From positions 44,057,095 to 44,121,094 of the forward strand of contig NC_084464.1 in assembly GCF_027409185.1 (NCBI RefSeq): DNA of 64,000 nucleotides, written 5' to 3'. The first letter of the stretch is position 1, and each line of letters starts with the position of its first letter. A model generated the notes under the pieces. It was not told the origin of the DNA. It worked only from the letters and a program-made list of their open reading frames with translations, and made no database searches. Shown here in pieces: positions 22,361 to 42,719 of the stretch. Origin of the DNA: Cynocephalus volans (Eukaryota > Chordata > Mammalia > Dermoptera > Cynocephalidae). The translations under genes and the position numbers were made by a program.

Positions 22361-22851
22361 TTGTGTTCCGAGCCAGAAATGTAGTACTCTTTGCTCAGGT
22401 GAAAAGTTGAGGAGAGACTATGGCAGGTGCCCAGCTCTTCCAGACTGGAAAGGCTGAGAGAGAAGGGCGACTAAGTGGGGGAAATGCTGACTTCTGAGGA
22501 GGGAGGGGGCTGTGATCCTCCCTGACACATGCACATTTCCTGGCTTCCTACTCCTAAACTCCTTTCGGTCAGAGTAAAAGGAGTTTTTAGGGTTACCAGC
22601 CATCACACTCTGCCACCAGTCAGTGAGAGATGGAAGGAGAGTTGGACAACAGGGACAGAGTGTTTCCACCCTGAGAGGCACCCACCCAAGAAAGCCCAGG
22701 CAGAGAGGCCTGGCATGCAGGGACCTTCCCTCATCTGTGACCCCAGCCCTTCTCTCAGCTGGGAGTGTAGTCTTGGGTAAGAGGTGAGCCTACCCTCAAA
22801 TCCTGTCACCCTAAGGCCCTGCAAATCAGCCCCACACCCACCATGGGGGGT

Positions 22852-23025
22852 GTGAACACACAAATATGTATATACATGTACACATATAAATATATTCATG
22901 TGTGCTCATCCACAAATACAAATATGAACACACCTGTACATAAATACTCATATCCATCCAAATAAGCCTGCATCTTTGCAGGCACACATGTGTGTGGGCA
23001 CACATACACATACACCCTTCACATT
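22852..23025. repeat. Degenerate alternating purine-pyrimidine microsatellite
   Basis: Decayed (CA/TA)n run: acacacaaatatgtatatac ... acatttatataaatat-like units ... cacacatacacatacaccc. No gene seen in it. Confidence 0.6.
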
Positions 23026-24119
23026 TCCTCCACACTCAGTCATTGTTGGCTCAGAGGGCAGCTGTTTGAGTCAAAGAACTCAGTTGGAGTGAGGGGAACT
23101 AAACAGGAGGTCCTTCCCAAGTGGGGAGCAGAGGATACACAGTCCTCTGTTGTACTTCCCCACACCCCTGGAGGCCTCTGAGAGTTGCCCTGTACCCCAT
23201 CCCCAGCAATTGGACCCTGCATCTCTCCCCACGTGGTGGGGGAAAAGGGAGAGGGTCTCTGCATTAGGAAGGAGTACAAAGAGTCCACTAGCTTTTCTGG
23301 AAGGCTGGTGAGGCTGGTCTAGAAGAGGAGTGGTCCCCATAGACCACACTCCCAGAGCCCCCTTCCCAGTCCTCTTCCCCTGCCCATGACCAGCACCCTC
23401 CTCCAGTTCCCCCCTTACAACTCTTGGAAGAATTCCGCTCTTAGCACGGAATTTGGGTGCCTCTTGTGTCTTTCCCTCATCATTCCCCTACTGCTGTGTC
23501 TGGGGTGCCGCTCAGCAGTGTGTGAGGCCTCACCCTCTTGGCACACTCCCCACAGTTGGAGGGCTGGCAGGGGTGGGGGGACATCTTCCCAAACTATGAC
23601 TCAGCTTCCTGGGTATTCAGTGTTGTGGCCAACTTTAACACTTTGCTCATCAGGGACTGTAGGTCTCAAGGGGTGGGGAGAGGGACAGGCTTCCATGAGG
23701 GATGTTCCAAAGATGGGGGGTTCTAGTCCCACCCCTATGCCTCTTTCTGCATCTCCTGCCACACCCCTACCTGAATCTAGCAATGAGGGCTGAAGGTAGA
23801 AGGGATTCTAGGAGCATGAGAGGAGGGAGTGTGTATGGGAGGAGTCCCAGATATTGGACTGAAACTAAGTGGGAAGGGGGTGGGGGGGAGTGAGTTGGGG
23901 GATCCAGATGCCCTTTATTCTGGGAAGCTAATGGGTCAGGGGAATGGAAATATTAAGAGAAAACATTTCCAGATCGCCAATAGGAAAAGGTAAAGGGGGC
24001 AGTGAGAGACAGGAAGGCAGGTCCTGGTTCTGCCCCAAGCAGAAGGAAGTTTGAGGAATGGAGGTAGTGGGTCCCCAGGGATTTGGAGGTAGCGCTGGGG
24101 AAAGAGGGGAGAGGGATGG

Positions 24120-24310
24120 AGATCTGGGAAGCGGGGGCGGGGCAGACGGCAGCTGCGGTGTTTCCGAGTTCCTTCTCAGTAGTTCCCCTCAGTTCCACTT
24201 CCAGTTGTTTCTAAGCCATTAAATTCTTTCCAGGCTAGATAAGGGGCCCGCCCGCCCCACCCGGGGTGTGTCACGTGTACGGGGGGGGGGGGGGGGGGGA
24301 GATTCAGATG
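24120..24310. promoter_or_regulatory. GC-rich patch, possible TNXB upstream promoter
   Basis: Contains a GC box (ggggcggggc, about 24135), a GATA-like agataagg (24237), gcccgcccgccccacccgg, an E-box cacgtg (about 24272) and a run of about 19 G. It lies about 7 kb upstream of the first TNXB coding exon, where a distant non-coding first exon is expected by analogy with human. No splice donor or TSS can be fixed from sequence. Confidence 0.25.
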
Positions 24311-25492
24311 GACAGAAGCAGGGGGAGCCTGGAAGGAGGATGGAGTGAAGATGGAGCCCCAGTGCCCCCAGAGGCATCTCAGCCGTCCCAGCCCTGCTGA
24401 ACTGTGAGTTATAGGTGCAGAGCTCTAGCCAAGAACAAGTTTCAGGATCCTCTATGCAAGCTCTGTGACTTTCCCAGACCTGACATTCTCCACTCTACCC
24501 CATTTCAGCATTTCCTAAAGACACCCCCCAGATCTCCCTGCCAGGTCCTCCAACTCCTGTCCTGCCACCTGGGGAGTCCGCACCTGGATGCCCAAAGAAA
24601 CTCCCTCAGCACCTTGAGGTGCCGCTAGCCCTGGCTCAGCTGCTCCAACCCCGGTACTTGGGATTCCACCAGCACTTTCCTCCCGAGGTTCAGTGGGCCG
24701 CCGGCTCAGCCTATCTCTTGTATTCCCCTGAGCCCCAGCACCTCTGGAGCTCAGGGACCCACCTCACCCATAACCCACCTCTACCCTGCTGCCACCACCT
24801 GACGCCCATAGTCCCTCTCGGGTGTCTGCATTCTATTCAAACCCAGCATCCCCACCATCGCCACGGATACTGCGCTGTCCTCCCAGACACACCCTCCACA
24901 GGGAGTCTGGTCCCCAGTGCATGCTCCTATTTCCTCTGTCCTGAACAGAGAGTCCCTGCCCTGGGAAGCACTCCTGAGAGCTCTCCAGCCACATCTTCAC
25001 CTGGGGTGTGGGGGATAGGAGAGAAATCCCTTGCCTCTCCCTGCTCTTCCATCTGGGTCTCCCCAGAGCTCTATTCCTTACCTGGGCAACAGGACGCCTG
25101 CAATGCTTCTGCACCTGCTCTGTCCCCAAACCCCAGAAGTGGAGTGTCTCAGGACAGGGCAGGGTGGGCTCCCCTTGACAGCTCTGGGCTCCTCGAAGGT
25201 CCTCCTTGCTTGTCCCCTGCAGCAGGGGCTCACTGAGCAACGACCAACTGTCGGTCTTGGCAGCGACAGCAAGAAGGAGGGAGCCTGCAGCGAGCAAGGG
25301 GAGGAGAAGGGGAGGACCAGCAGGAGGTCAGGAAGGGGAGGGGAGATAAGGCAGGTCCTTGCCCCCCCCACCAGGGCCTCCCACATGCCACCCCTCCCCG
25401 TCTAGGATCACTGAGTCCCATCATACCCTCATCTCATCCCCTCCATCCCTGGTCTTACCTCCCAAGTTCTTTCCCATCCCATTTCTCCCCTC

Positions 25493-25577
25493 TAGTGGCT
25501 GGCTGCTACAGGGATGGAACCCTGGACTTTGTGTTATCAGTACCATGCTCTAATCAACTGAGCTAACCAGCCAGCCT
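25493..25577 (-). repeat. tRNA-Ile SINE monomer
   Basis: Plus strand reads ggctggctgctacagggatg ... taccatgctctaatcaactg agctaaccagccagcc, the reverse complement of a monomer. Confidence 0.88.
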
Positions 25578-27929
25578 GCCATCCCATTTTAAACTCTTTC
25601 TCCCCACTCTACTTTTCGCCCAACTGGACTTTCCCCATCCCTCCTGCCATTTCTTTTTCCCACCATTTCCCCACCAATTGCCCCTTCTCTCTGACACCAA
25701 TTTTCTCCTCTCTGCCAATGTCCTTCCTCATGGCCAGCCCCTCTTCCCCCTCCCTCCTCCTCAATCCCTTTCCACTTCTTCCCAGCCACTGCTCTAGCTT
25801 GGATCTCTGGGTCTCACCCCACCTGTCAGCTGCCCAGCACTGATCATCCTCCCACCAATTCTCCCCTGGCAATGCAGGGCAGCGAGCCGAGGCAGGAGGC
25901 AGAAAGCAGGAGGCAACCTCCCTCTCAAGCCTAAATCCCTTTCCAATGTTGGACTGTGGGACCATCTCTGGGACTCCAAGGGCCCACCCCGCCCCAGCCC
26001 CACCACCTCTTCCTCTCCTATCTCCTCCACTTGCCCAGTCCCTCTCCTGTTCTCAACACAGGATCACTGCCCCCTTCTTATACTCCCACTTCAGCAGAGT
26101 GCTAGAGAAATGGCACGTGAGGCTTGGGCACTGGCTAGACAGGGGCCTGGCTGAATACCAGGGTGTGTACGACTCAGGAAGGAAGTTGGGGTTGAGGGGA
26201 AACAGGGATGGAAAGCCTGAAGGTTAGGAGGAAGGTTTAGGGATGAAGAAAGCGAGAGGCAGGAGGCAAGCATGGGGTGGGGCACACAGATGGAGTGGTG
26301 AAGTTGTGGGAAGCTGAAGGAGGCTAACGTCTGGGTGCTACAGGTGTAGGAAGTGAGAAAGGGCTGGAGGAACAGGACACCTTGGTCTCAGGCAGAGACA
26401 GAAAGACTGATGACCAGAGGACAGGGCAAACAGGGAGGCAGACACACCCCATGTAAACCTGCTCATATCACTATATTCCCTCATTTCCCCATGTGCTACC
26501 CTGAAGAGAGGCCGAAAAAGAGACTTTTGCCACAGAGGGAAAACATCTACACTGACGGAGAGCCCACCCCAAACTCCACACTGAGGACAGAGTTCCTTCT
26601 ATCTGCCACAAACCTCACCAATGAGGTGTAGTTTGGCCAAGTCACAGGTGATGGTGAAAGAGATGTGAAGGAGCCTGCATGTACCTGATTCTGCCATGTG
26701 GGTTGGGGCACAGGCGTCTGCACCCCAGGTCAGGTCCCCATGGTCACAAGTGTGCTGGCACAGCATGTGGCTGTGGCCAGATGCCCAGCTAGTTCCATGT
26801 GGCTGATGGCAAAAACATGCATGGGCTCTCGCGTGGGTGTCCCCGTGTGTGTCCGTGTGTCTGGGTGCGTGTGGCTGTTTTTTCCTGGCTTTGATAGGGA
26901 GGATGAAGTCAGCCTCTTGGATGGGGATGGGCTCCGCTTCCTTCCTCTGCCTTGGCCTGATGCCCCCAGAGCCAGAAGTGGGTAACAGCTCCCCTCGGAT
27001 CTCCCTGCAGGGGGTGGGGAGTGGGGCAGTAGATGAAAGGATAAGGGAGGGTCTTGAAACAGCATTACACAGAGACAGCAGACTGCACAGAGTATGGATT
27101 TTTTCTGACACTCTCAGATTTCAGATTTCTGCTCTATGGTCATATCCATTTTCTTTCTATGCCCCGTGTGTTGGTTTTGTTATTTAGTAAGTATGGTCAC
27201 CTTAAGTATATTTGTCCCAGAGTGGCCAGGAGACCCTGGAACCAAAAGATGCTCTGGCATGTTTTGGAAGCTCACTGCTGGGGTCGCAGAGAGGAATGCA
27301 GGATTCCAGATGTTTACAAGCTTACAAGGCATGTGCGGAAGCCACTGGGAGCTTGACAGGCGTAGTTGCAGGTTCTGAAATAATCATTGTCTAAAATTTG
27401 ATTCACCCCCTGGATTTGAGGCTCATGGAGAAGCTCACGTCTTAAAACACATTTGTGTCTCGTCAGAAAAGCACCAAGCCTTGCATAGTGCATATGCCCA
27501 ACAAATGTTTGTTAATAATGGGAGAGGAGGATGGGGAAATGGTGTAGGGAGCCACAAGTGCGAAGGCAGGGAATCTCAATGGTCAGAGCTGGGTGGCTTC
27601 ACTGAGGTGTCTTGGGTGGTGGGTAGAAAGGTCACAGTGCTGTCAGGAACTGTCCATATGTTCTGGCCCCTCGCTGGATCCTTAACCCAGGTGTCCTCAG
27701 CTCTTAGCCCCTATCCTTGAATGAACCTCCAAGTTCCTGTCCTCACCTCAGGAAGTTAAAGGACAAAAGACGTAGAAAAGGAAAGGGAAGATAGGGAGAA
27801 AAGAAAGACGACAAAGAGGAATAAGGGCAATTGAGGGCAAGGAGCTGACGGATAAAGAGAGGGGAATGAAGAGAGGCCAGAGGCTGCGATCCAAGGAAGC
27901 AGTCCCAGAGAGGGGAAGATAGAAAACAT

Positions 27930-28110
27930 TTGTACTGGGCTTCCGTTTACAGTTTCCTACGCAGTGCAGGCATTTTATTAATCCCATTTTGTGGCTGAGG
28001 AAAAGGAGGCTCATAGATATTAACTGCTTGTCCAGGGACTTGGCTAGTAGCAGTGAAGGTGGGCCTCACCCAGGTCTTCTGATTCCAAAGCCTGTGTTCT
28101 TTCCTTCACC
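27930..28110 (+). repeat. MIR element
   Basis: ttaatcccattttgtggctg aggaaaaggaggctcataga ... cttggctagtagcagtgaag, a diverged MIR core. Confidence 0.75.
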
Positions 28111-28369
28111 CTAACTGCAGTTCTGGGAAGGGAAAGGACTGAGGACTTAGGGCAGAAACAAATCAAGTAGTTTCTTGAAGGACCTGCAGAACAGTAGAGA
28201 ATCTGGATTTCTGAAACTTCTTTCTGCATCCAGTTATTGTGTAGATTCAGTTAGAATAAACTGCACAAGATGGGGGTGAGGGGAGGTGGTCAACATTCCA
28301 TTATTGAGAACTGGGGGGTGTGGGGGGTATGGGTGGGGAGATGGAAAACATTTAAAGAAAAGACAGAAT

Positions 28370-29120
28370 TTGAGATGAAAGATGGGAGAGAGCTAAGAGG
28401 CTAGGGCTGAAAAGGGGGCAAGAGAGCCATAGAAAGAATTTGGACCCTTAAAACTTCCTTTGCCCTGAGACAGAGACATGGGTGTGGGGAGAAGGGAGGA
28501 GAAAGGACATTTCTATCTCGTGACAAAAGAAGTCACACAATTGTTTTGTTCTCAGCTCTGGGGTGGGTGGGCGCCTGTATTTACCAGAGGGACCCAGGTC
28601 GCTGTGGCAACCACACATCTGGGCCACGGAATCCAGATGTGCTCTATCCAGAAGCCATAGCAGAACGATGAGGCAAACATTAGGCTCCCCAGTCCTGGCC
28701 CCCACAGCTGGGAAGAGGACAGAGGATTGGAGTGGGGAAGTGAAGGGCCAGGGGGAGGAAGGAGGAGGAGAGAGCTGAAGCGGGGGAGAAGGGAGGAAGT
28801 CATGGAAAGGGACAAGGAATGTGGACAAAGGAGTGGAAAGGGAAACAAAGAGGGGGTGTCACGAAAAAGGGAGGTGGCAAGCACAGGGTCAGCAGCAGGA
28901 GAACATGAGAAGATCAAGAAAAAATAAGGGAAAAAGACAGAGAAGCAGAGGGTGGAGAAGGAAAAATACAAAAGTGAGGGGAGAAAAGAACCAAGAAAAA
29001 AGGGTCAAAAAGAGACAGTGGGTTAGAGGGCAAAGAAAGGCAGGAAAGAAGCTTAGAGAGATGAAGGGAGGTACAATGGGGTCAGGGATGACAGAGAACA
29101 AAAAGTGGGGATCCCAATGA
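28370..29120. repeat. Purine-rich low-complexity region
   Basis: About 750 bp with strong G+A bias on the plus strand, densest at 28720-29120 (gagg, gaaa, aaag units). No exon features. Open frames here on either strand reflect composition only. Confidence 0.7.
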
Positions 29121-29129
29121 AAGAAAGCA

Positions 29130-29232
29130 GGGGCTGGCCGGTTAACTCACTTGGTAGAGCATGCTGCTGGTAACATCAAGGTCAAGGGTTCAGATCCCCA
29201 CACCTGGCCATCCACCAGAAAAAAAAAAAAAA
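29130..29232 (+). repeat. tRNA-Ile SINE monomer
   Basis: ggggctggccggttaactca ... cacacctggccatccaccag followed by an A tail. Flanks share gaaagcagg. Confidence 0.88.
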
Positions 29233-29734
29233 TGCCAAGGAAGGAAAGCAGGCAAAAGGAAAGCAGAACAGAAAGGCAAAGAGGCCTAGGACAGGAAGGG
29301 GCCAGTGGGGTGCCAAAGTGACAGTGGCCTGGCATGCTGAGGTGGCTCTGAATGGGGTGATTTCATTCCTGGACAGAGGGATGGAGATCCTCATGGGCCT
29401 GGAGGGCAGCAGCGCAGAGCCTGACTCATCTTCACCCCCATGGAGCACCCACTCTCCATATCTCTCTATCTTCCCACCACTCTACTCCCTTAGCCAAGAG
29501 AGGTCTGATGCCTAGTTCACAGCCAGTACCAGCTGTCCCTTGCTACTCAGCAGAGATGCAGCCTGTGTCACCCCAAGACCCCAGTCTGAGATGCCAGCAC
29601 TTCAAGCACTTTCCTGGCCTCAAGTCAGGAAGGAGAAAGAGCAATGGAAGAAACAGTGATGGACCCAGATGGGATAAAAGCAGAATAGAGCAGAAAAGGA
29701 TAATGTAAATGGGAAGAGAAAGAAGCAGAGGACG

Positions 29735-29945
29735 AGGAAAAGGTGTGTCTACTATGGGCCAGGCACTACAAACATCGTCTTTCATCCTACATCAACCTGA
29801 GAAGTAGGTTGAGGAGTATTCTTCATATTACGATGAGGAAACTAAGGCACAAAGTGTTTAAGGACATCTGCTAACAAAGGGCAAGGCAGGGAACCCAGCT
29901 CAGGTGACCTGCTTCCAAAATCCTTGTTCTCATAGCACTCGCTGC
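29735..29945 (+). repeat. MIR element
   Basis: gtgtctactatgggccaggc, attacgatgaggaaactaag gcacaaagtg and tgttctcatagcactcgctg are MIR landmarks. Confidence 0.8.
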
Positions 29946-30922
29946 CTGGATAGGACTGGATAAAGCTTAAGGACCTGGGATGGGAAGTTCGGCTGAGGAG
30001 CCAGGGCTGCCCTCTGGATGGAGGAGAGGTCTAGTTCCTGGGAGCCCTTGTTCCAGGTTGCCATAGTTACTGGTTTGTTTTCATCCCAAACACAGTAATG
30101 GGGTAGGGGGGTGGGGAGCCTGGCTGGACACGTGAGATTCTTCTTCCCTCCTTCAAGCCTGGGCTTATGGCCCAGGCAGCCCTTGTCCAGTCATCTGGGC
30201 GCTGAGCCCAGGCCCAGCTCACACCCTCCAGCTGACCCAGAACATCCCCGTGGGGTCAGGCCTGAGGCGCTGCTGGACAGGAGCAGGTGGAGGGGGACCC
30301 CTCCAGGTTGGGCTGAGACTCAACTCCTCACTTTGTCCTGCTCCCCTTCCTCCTAATTAGAATGCACAGCCTGTTCTGCCTGATCCACTTTTGTCTTTTT
30401 CTTCCATTTAGACTCTCAAGTCTTACTCTCCTCTAAGGGCTAAGAGGGCATCCTGAAACATCCCTCTTCCCTCCCAAATACCACCCTCTTCTCTACCGTT
30501 GCCCCTCCTTCCTGGGCTCAGAGCCCTCTGGCTCCAGTGCCCATTGTTTGTTTGAGCTGCATGTCCTGGAAGGCAAGGGGAGGGAGGGAAAACCTGCTCG
30601 AGAGCAGAAGACCCAGAGGCTGATCACCCTGAAGGGCGTGGGGCCCCTTGTCCTTCCTGTTTACTCAGACATATTCCAGGGATCTGTATCCTCTGGTTTG
30701 TCACGCCATGAGACATCCCTGCTAAAAACAGACATACCCGTGTTGCAGGGGAGAGGCAAGGGGATGACATGAGGTCTGCAAGCCCACACCCACCCCACCC
30801 CAGGGCCAGCTGTGTCTTCAGTGCTCGGTTCTTGGATGCTGGCCGTAGAGAAGCCACTTTCCCCAAACTCTCCATCACAAGCCAGGAAGGCAGCTACCGT
30901 TCCTTCAACTCCCTCCAAGTTG

Positions 30923-30928
30923 TTTATT
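30923..30928 (-). promoter_or_regulatory. ATF6B: ATF6B polyadenylation signal
   Basis: TTTATT on the plus strand gives AATAAA on the minus strand, about 440 bases after the ATF6B stop codon. It is the first consensus signal after the stop. Confidence 0.7.
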
Positions 30929-31364
30929 TAATAATAAAAAAGATATGCACACACATAAACCTGATCTCCCTCCACCACCCCTCCTTTACTTCCAGAAACT
31001 AACTCCAACATGTAAAAACTTCCCTTGTCCCACCTGGGGACTAAATTCCCACTTCCACACCCCCAACAGAGAAACAAAAGAACAAAGAGCATGCAGGAAC
31101 CCACCCACCCCAAAACTGAACTTCACTCAATACTCTCAAAAGAAAAGTAAGGACTGGGGACTAATAGGAATGAGAGAAGCCCTATATTCTGAAAAGGGGT
31201 GAAAAGAGAGGTGAACCCCCCACTTCCAAATAAGAGCTTACCCCCCACACCCTGTCTTTCCTTTGCCAAATGCCCCAAGCCCAGGGATTGGGGAAATTCA
31301 AAACCGTCCTTTGTCACCCTGTACCCCCCGCCCCCCAGTTCTAAGTCAGTGTGAGTTGCAGAGG

Positions 31365-40107
<8,743 letters not shown>

Positions 40108-40430
40108 CTTCCCCCCCCACCCCCCAACCATGAGACGGTTCCCAAGGCCCGCCTCTTCCCATCATCGACTAATCAGTTGGCTCAAAAAAAAAAAGGGAGG
40201 GGCCTCTCGGAAACTCTACGCACCAGTAAGAGACCTGGGTGCTGAGGACGTGAATCAGAGGGGATGGCCGTACAGGCGGAGCCAATGGGCGTACCACAGC
40301 AGGAAGTAGCAGTTTCACAGTAGAGGGCTGTGAAGTTGGCGCATGCGTCAAGCAGGCCACAGCAATATAGAGCTTGGGAGAAGTAGTTCCCAGCATTTAA
40401 GGGTCCGCCATCTTCCCCAGCCAGTCCTAA
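40108..40430 (-). promoter_or_regulatory. ATF6B: ATF6B 5' UTR and likely promoter
   Basis: The interval between the ATF6B ATG and the FKBPL 3' end is only about 530 bases, so it must hold the ATF6B promoter unless the TSS lies within FKBPL. It contains gagccaatggg (CCAAT box on the plus strand, about 40278), gcatgcgtc and several GC-rich stretches. The exact TSS is not visible. Confidence 0.5.
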
Positions 40431-40633
40431 ATTTAGAAGTTGAGACAGCTTATAGGTGACTTCGGAAATGGATAAGTCCTCCCAAAAGAAGCGCACTGAG
40501 ATCACTGCTAACTCCCCTAGGAAGGCAAAATCTGGGAATGAGATATGGGCTGAAACCCTCCCTCTGGATTCCCCCAAAATCTCGCAGCACAGACCACAAT
40601 TGACAGGTTCCTGTCTTTTTTAAGGTTTAACTT

Positions 40634-40639
40634 TTAATC
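40634..40639 (-). promoter_or_regulatory. FKBPL: FKBPL polyadenylation signal overlapping the stop codon
   Basis: The minus strand reads TGATTAAAAG: the ATTAAA hexamer uses the last base of the TGA stop. No AATAAA occurs in the next 100 bases, so the 3' UTR would be only about 20-30 bases long. Confidence 0.55.
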
Positions 40640-41687
40640 AGCCAAACATCTTGCGCAGACCTTTAGCAAGCCTGGCATCCTGTTTCTTCCCCTGAACGAC
40701 TACTTTCCTCAGCTCCTCTTGAGCTGCCCAGTTTTGGGGGTCTAACGCCAGCACCGTCTTGAGGTCAGCAGTTGCTTTTTCCAGGTTCCCAAGGGCAGCC
40801 TGAGCAACTCCCCTTCGGTATAAGGCCTTTAAATGGCCAGGCTCCCTCTCCAGCACCCGGTCACAGCTCTGGGATGCCAAGTGGGGCTGCCCTAGCAGCA
40901 ACTGACAGGCAGCAAGATTGGCATGAAGGACGATTCGTTCTGGAGGACCAGGTGGGGGTAAAGTCAGCAGCAGCCGAAGGGCCCGTCCATAGCACCGGGC
41001 AGCTGCTTCAGGATTCCCGGCTCGAAATAATTCTGTGCCCCTTGCACGTTCTTCCTTGGCCAGAGCCTCCTTTTCGCTAGTCTCTAGCTCCCAGGAGTCC
41101 CGGCCCTGAGTGAAGGAGGCCAGTGTGAGCCTAACAGGAGGGCCAGAGTGCCCAGGGAGCTGAAACTCTGCTTCCTCACCTTGACACATGGACTCTAAAC
41201 ATTTCTCTATGAGCTCCCCCCAAGTTTCCTCCCTCCATGGCCCTACACCCATGGTTAGCTCTGTCCAGCCCTCTGGTGGCCCTGACCCAAAAGGAAAACC
41301 AAAAGCTAGTACCCGGCAGTGGGAGCCTAGCTTGGGTTTATCCAAGCCATGGCCACGGATTAAGATCTTCTTGACAAAACTCCCATCAGGACAGTACCAG
41401 AAATCAGAAGCTTGAAGGGGCTCGGGCACCCCGCTGGTTGGTCCATGAGACTTATCAGAGTCTCCTTCAAGTCCAGTGACTGGTTTTTCAGTCCCTTGAG
41501 GATTCTCTAGAATTTGGCAGGCAGGATCTGGGCTCACTACCAGCTCAAGGGTTTGGGTAGGAGGGTCTCGGGGTTGCTGCCTAATCTGAGTAGTTGAATC
41601 AAGATTCTCCAAGGGGTTCTTTTCCCATTGTTGTTGCGGTTGAGAGATGTCTTCCTCTCCCACTGGGCTGACTGGTAGTGTATCCAT
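40638..41687 (-). CDS. FKBPL: FK506-binding protein-like (FKBPL, DIR1/WISp39)
   Basis: Single coding exon, 349 aa. The start is the ATG of MDTLPVSPVGEED; in-frame codons continue upstream to the acceptor at 41763/41762, but the human start and length agree with this Met. FKBPL is a divergent FKBP that works with HSP90 and client proteins such as p21, and a secreted form is anti-angiogenic. Visible: acidic/polar N-terminal region (1-90), FKBP-like segment (about 95-200, WYCPDGSFVKKILIRGHG, GWTELTMGVGPWREETW) lacking the usual PPIase aromatic pocket, and three C-terminal TPRs (about 210-340: RARGTELFRAGNPEAAARCY, LHANLAACQLLLGQPHLA, LKALYRRGVAQAALGNLEKA). Ends GLRKMFG. No intron interrupts the coding sequence. 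Confidence 0.97.
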   Translation of the reverse strand: MDTLPVSPVGEEDISQPQQQWEKNPLENLDSTTQIRQQPRDPPTQTLELVVSPDPACQILENPQGTEKPVTGLEGDSDKSHGPTSGVPEPLQASDFWYCPDGSFVKKILIRGHGLDKPKLGSHCRVLAFGFPFGSGPPEGWTELTMGVGPWREETWGELIEKCLESMCQGEEAEFQLPGHSGPPVRLTLASFTQGRDSWELETSEKEALAKEERARGTELFRAGNPEAAARCYGRALRLLLTLPPPGPPERIVLHANLAACQLLLGQPHLASQSCDRVLEREPGHLKALYRRGVAQAALGNLEKATADLKTVLALDPQNWAAQEELRKVVVQGKKQDARLAKGLRKMFG

Positions 41688-42005
41688 TGGGCTGCCTGGT
41701 CCCTTCCACCGTGGGTGAACAGTTTTGGTTGGAAAAGGATGGACCAGGTTCAGGTCAGCACCTGAAAAGAAAACCAAAACAGTGCTAATTGCAGGATTCT
41801 TATTTAGACTTCTTTCTCATCCCTTCCCATCCTTCTGACACCCGGGCCCCTAGTCCTGAAAGTCCCCAATTTTTATTGCTCCAAAAATCTCTGTCCAGCT
41901 CGATCCTCCCTTTCACCCAGACCAAATTTAGAACTATAAAATCCACAATTCCCTGCGGTTCGAGGGCCGCCCCCACTACGGAGTCCCAATCGGGTCAAAA
42001 ACTAC

Positions 42006-42170
42006 CTGGGCGGCCAAATCTCCTAGCACGATGGCAAGAGCCGGGCCATTCGAATCACCTCTCCTTCCGAAGCTAAGTGCTTGCAGAGTGCTGTCCTCGG
42101 AGTCTTGTCCCAGACAGAGAGGAAGGTCGAGCTTCCAGTAGCAGCTGAGTAGAACAAATACTGACAACTA
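42006..42170 (-). other. FKBPL: Likely FKBPL non-coding exon 1
   Basis: A donor (CCCAG|GTAG) at 42006 and the matching acceptor (TTTTCAG) at 41763/41762 define an intron of about 240 bases upstream of the coding exon. The upstream end is set arbitrarily; the promoter is probably in the CpG-containing stretch 42060-42330. Confidence 0.55.
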
Positions 42171-42460
42171 ACCCCGAAGCCCGCGATACTTCTAATCTAG
42201 TCAAATTCCTGGCAGCCAATCGGGAGGAGGGAGGAGTCTGGTTAGCCCGCCTATTGAACGTGACATCATTTCCTCCGCAACCGCGAAGCTCAAGGCCTTA
42301 GCAACCGAACTTGGCCGAAGCAACCGAAGTAGGCTGAGTCGAACCGAACTAGGCTAGGCCTGGTTGGCCAGGTTACTCAGAGTCAAAGTGTGGAGAAGTC
42401 CTGGAATGGGAAACTGGGGCGAATGAGGAGCGAGTAGAGAATGGCGGCGGCGGTGGTGAA
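42171..42460. promoter_or_regulatory. FKBPL: FKBPL promoter region
   Basis: CpG-containing sequence with a CCAAT box (gccaatcggga, about 42216), a CRE-like gtgacatcat (about 42259), and tandem direct repeats of the gaaccgaa/gcaaccgaa type (42302-42345). A ggcggcggcgg run follows near 42440. Confidence 0.45.
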
Positions 42461-42719
42461 TGATTGTGGCAGCAGTCTTTTTATCTGGCGACATCAGGCC
42501 TTCTGTGCTACTATCCCCATGTTCAGAGATGGGAAGCCAGGGTCAACCCGTATGCTCCTTTGCCAATTCAATCCAGAATGCTCCAAGATAAACCCACAGG
42601 GCTCTTTCTCTCCAACCAGCCCTATTCCCTTGGAGGACCACCTGAGGCTTCTCCTTTCCTTTCCCCTCATATCATTATTGCCTTTCAAGCTCCCCTTCCT
42701 CAAGAAATCTTAGACAGTG

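Larger units (their letters stand above)
17364..30904. other. TNXB upstream region / 5' intron, no coding exon seen
   Basis: 13.5 kb between the first TNXB coding exon and the ATF6B 3' end. Apart from the repeats and GC patch listed separately I see no supported exon. Short open frames here lack family similarity. Confidence 0.6.

Noticed and set aside
24619-25236. A 205-codon plus-strand open frame in the TNXB upstream region
   Set aside because: No family similarity, low-complexity Pro/Ser/His composition, no splice or Kozak support.
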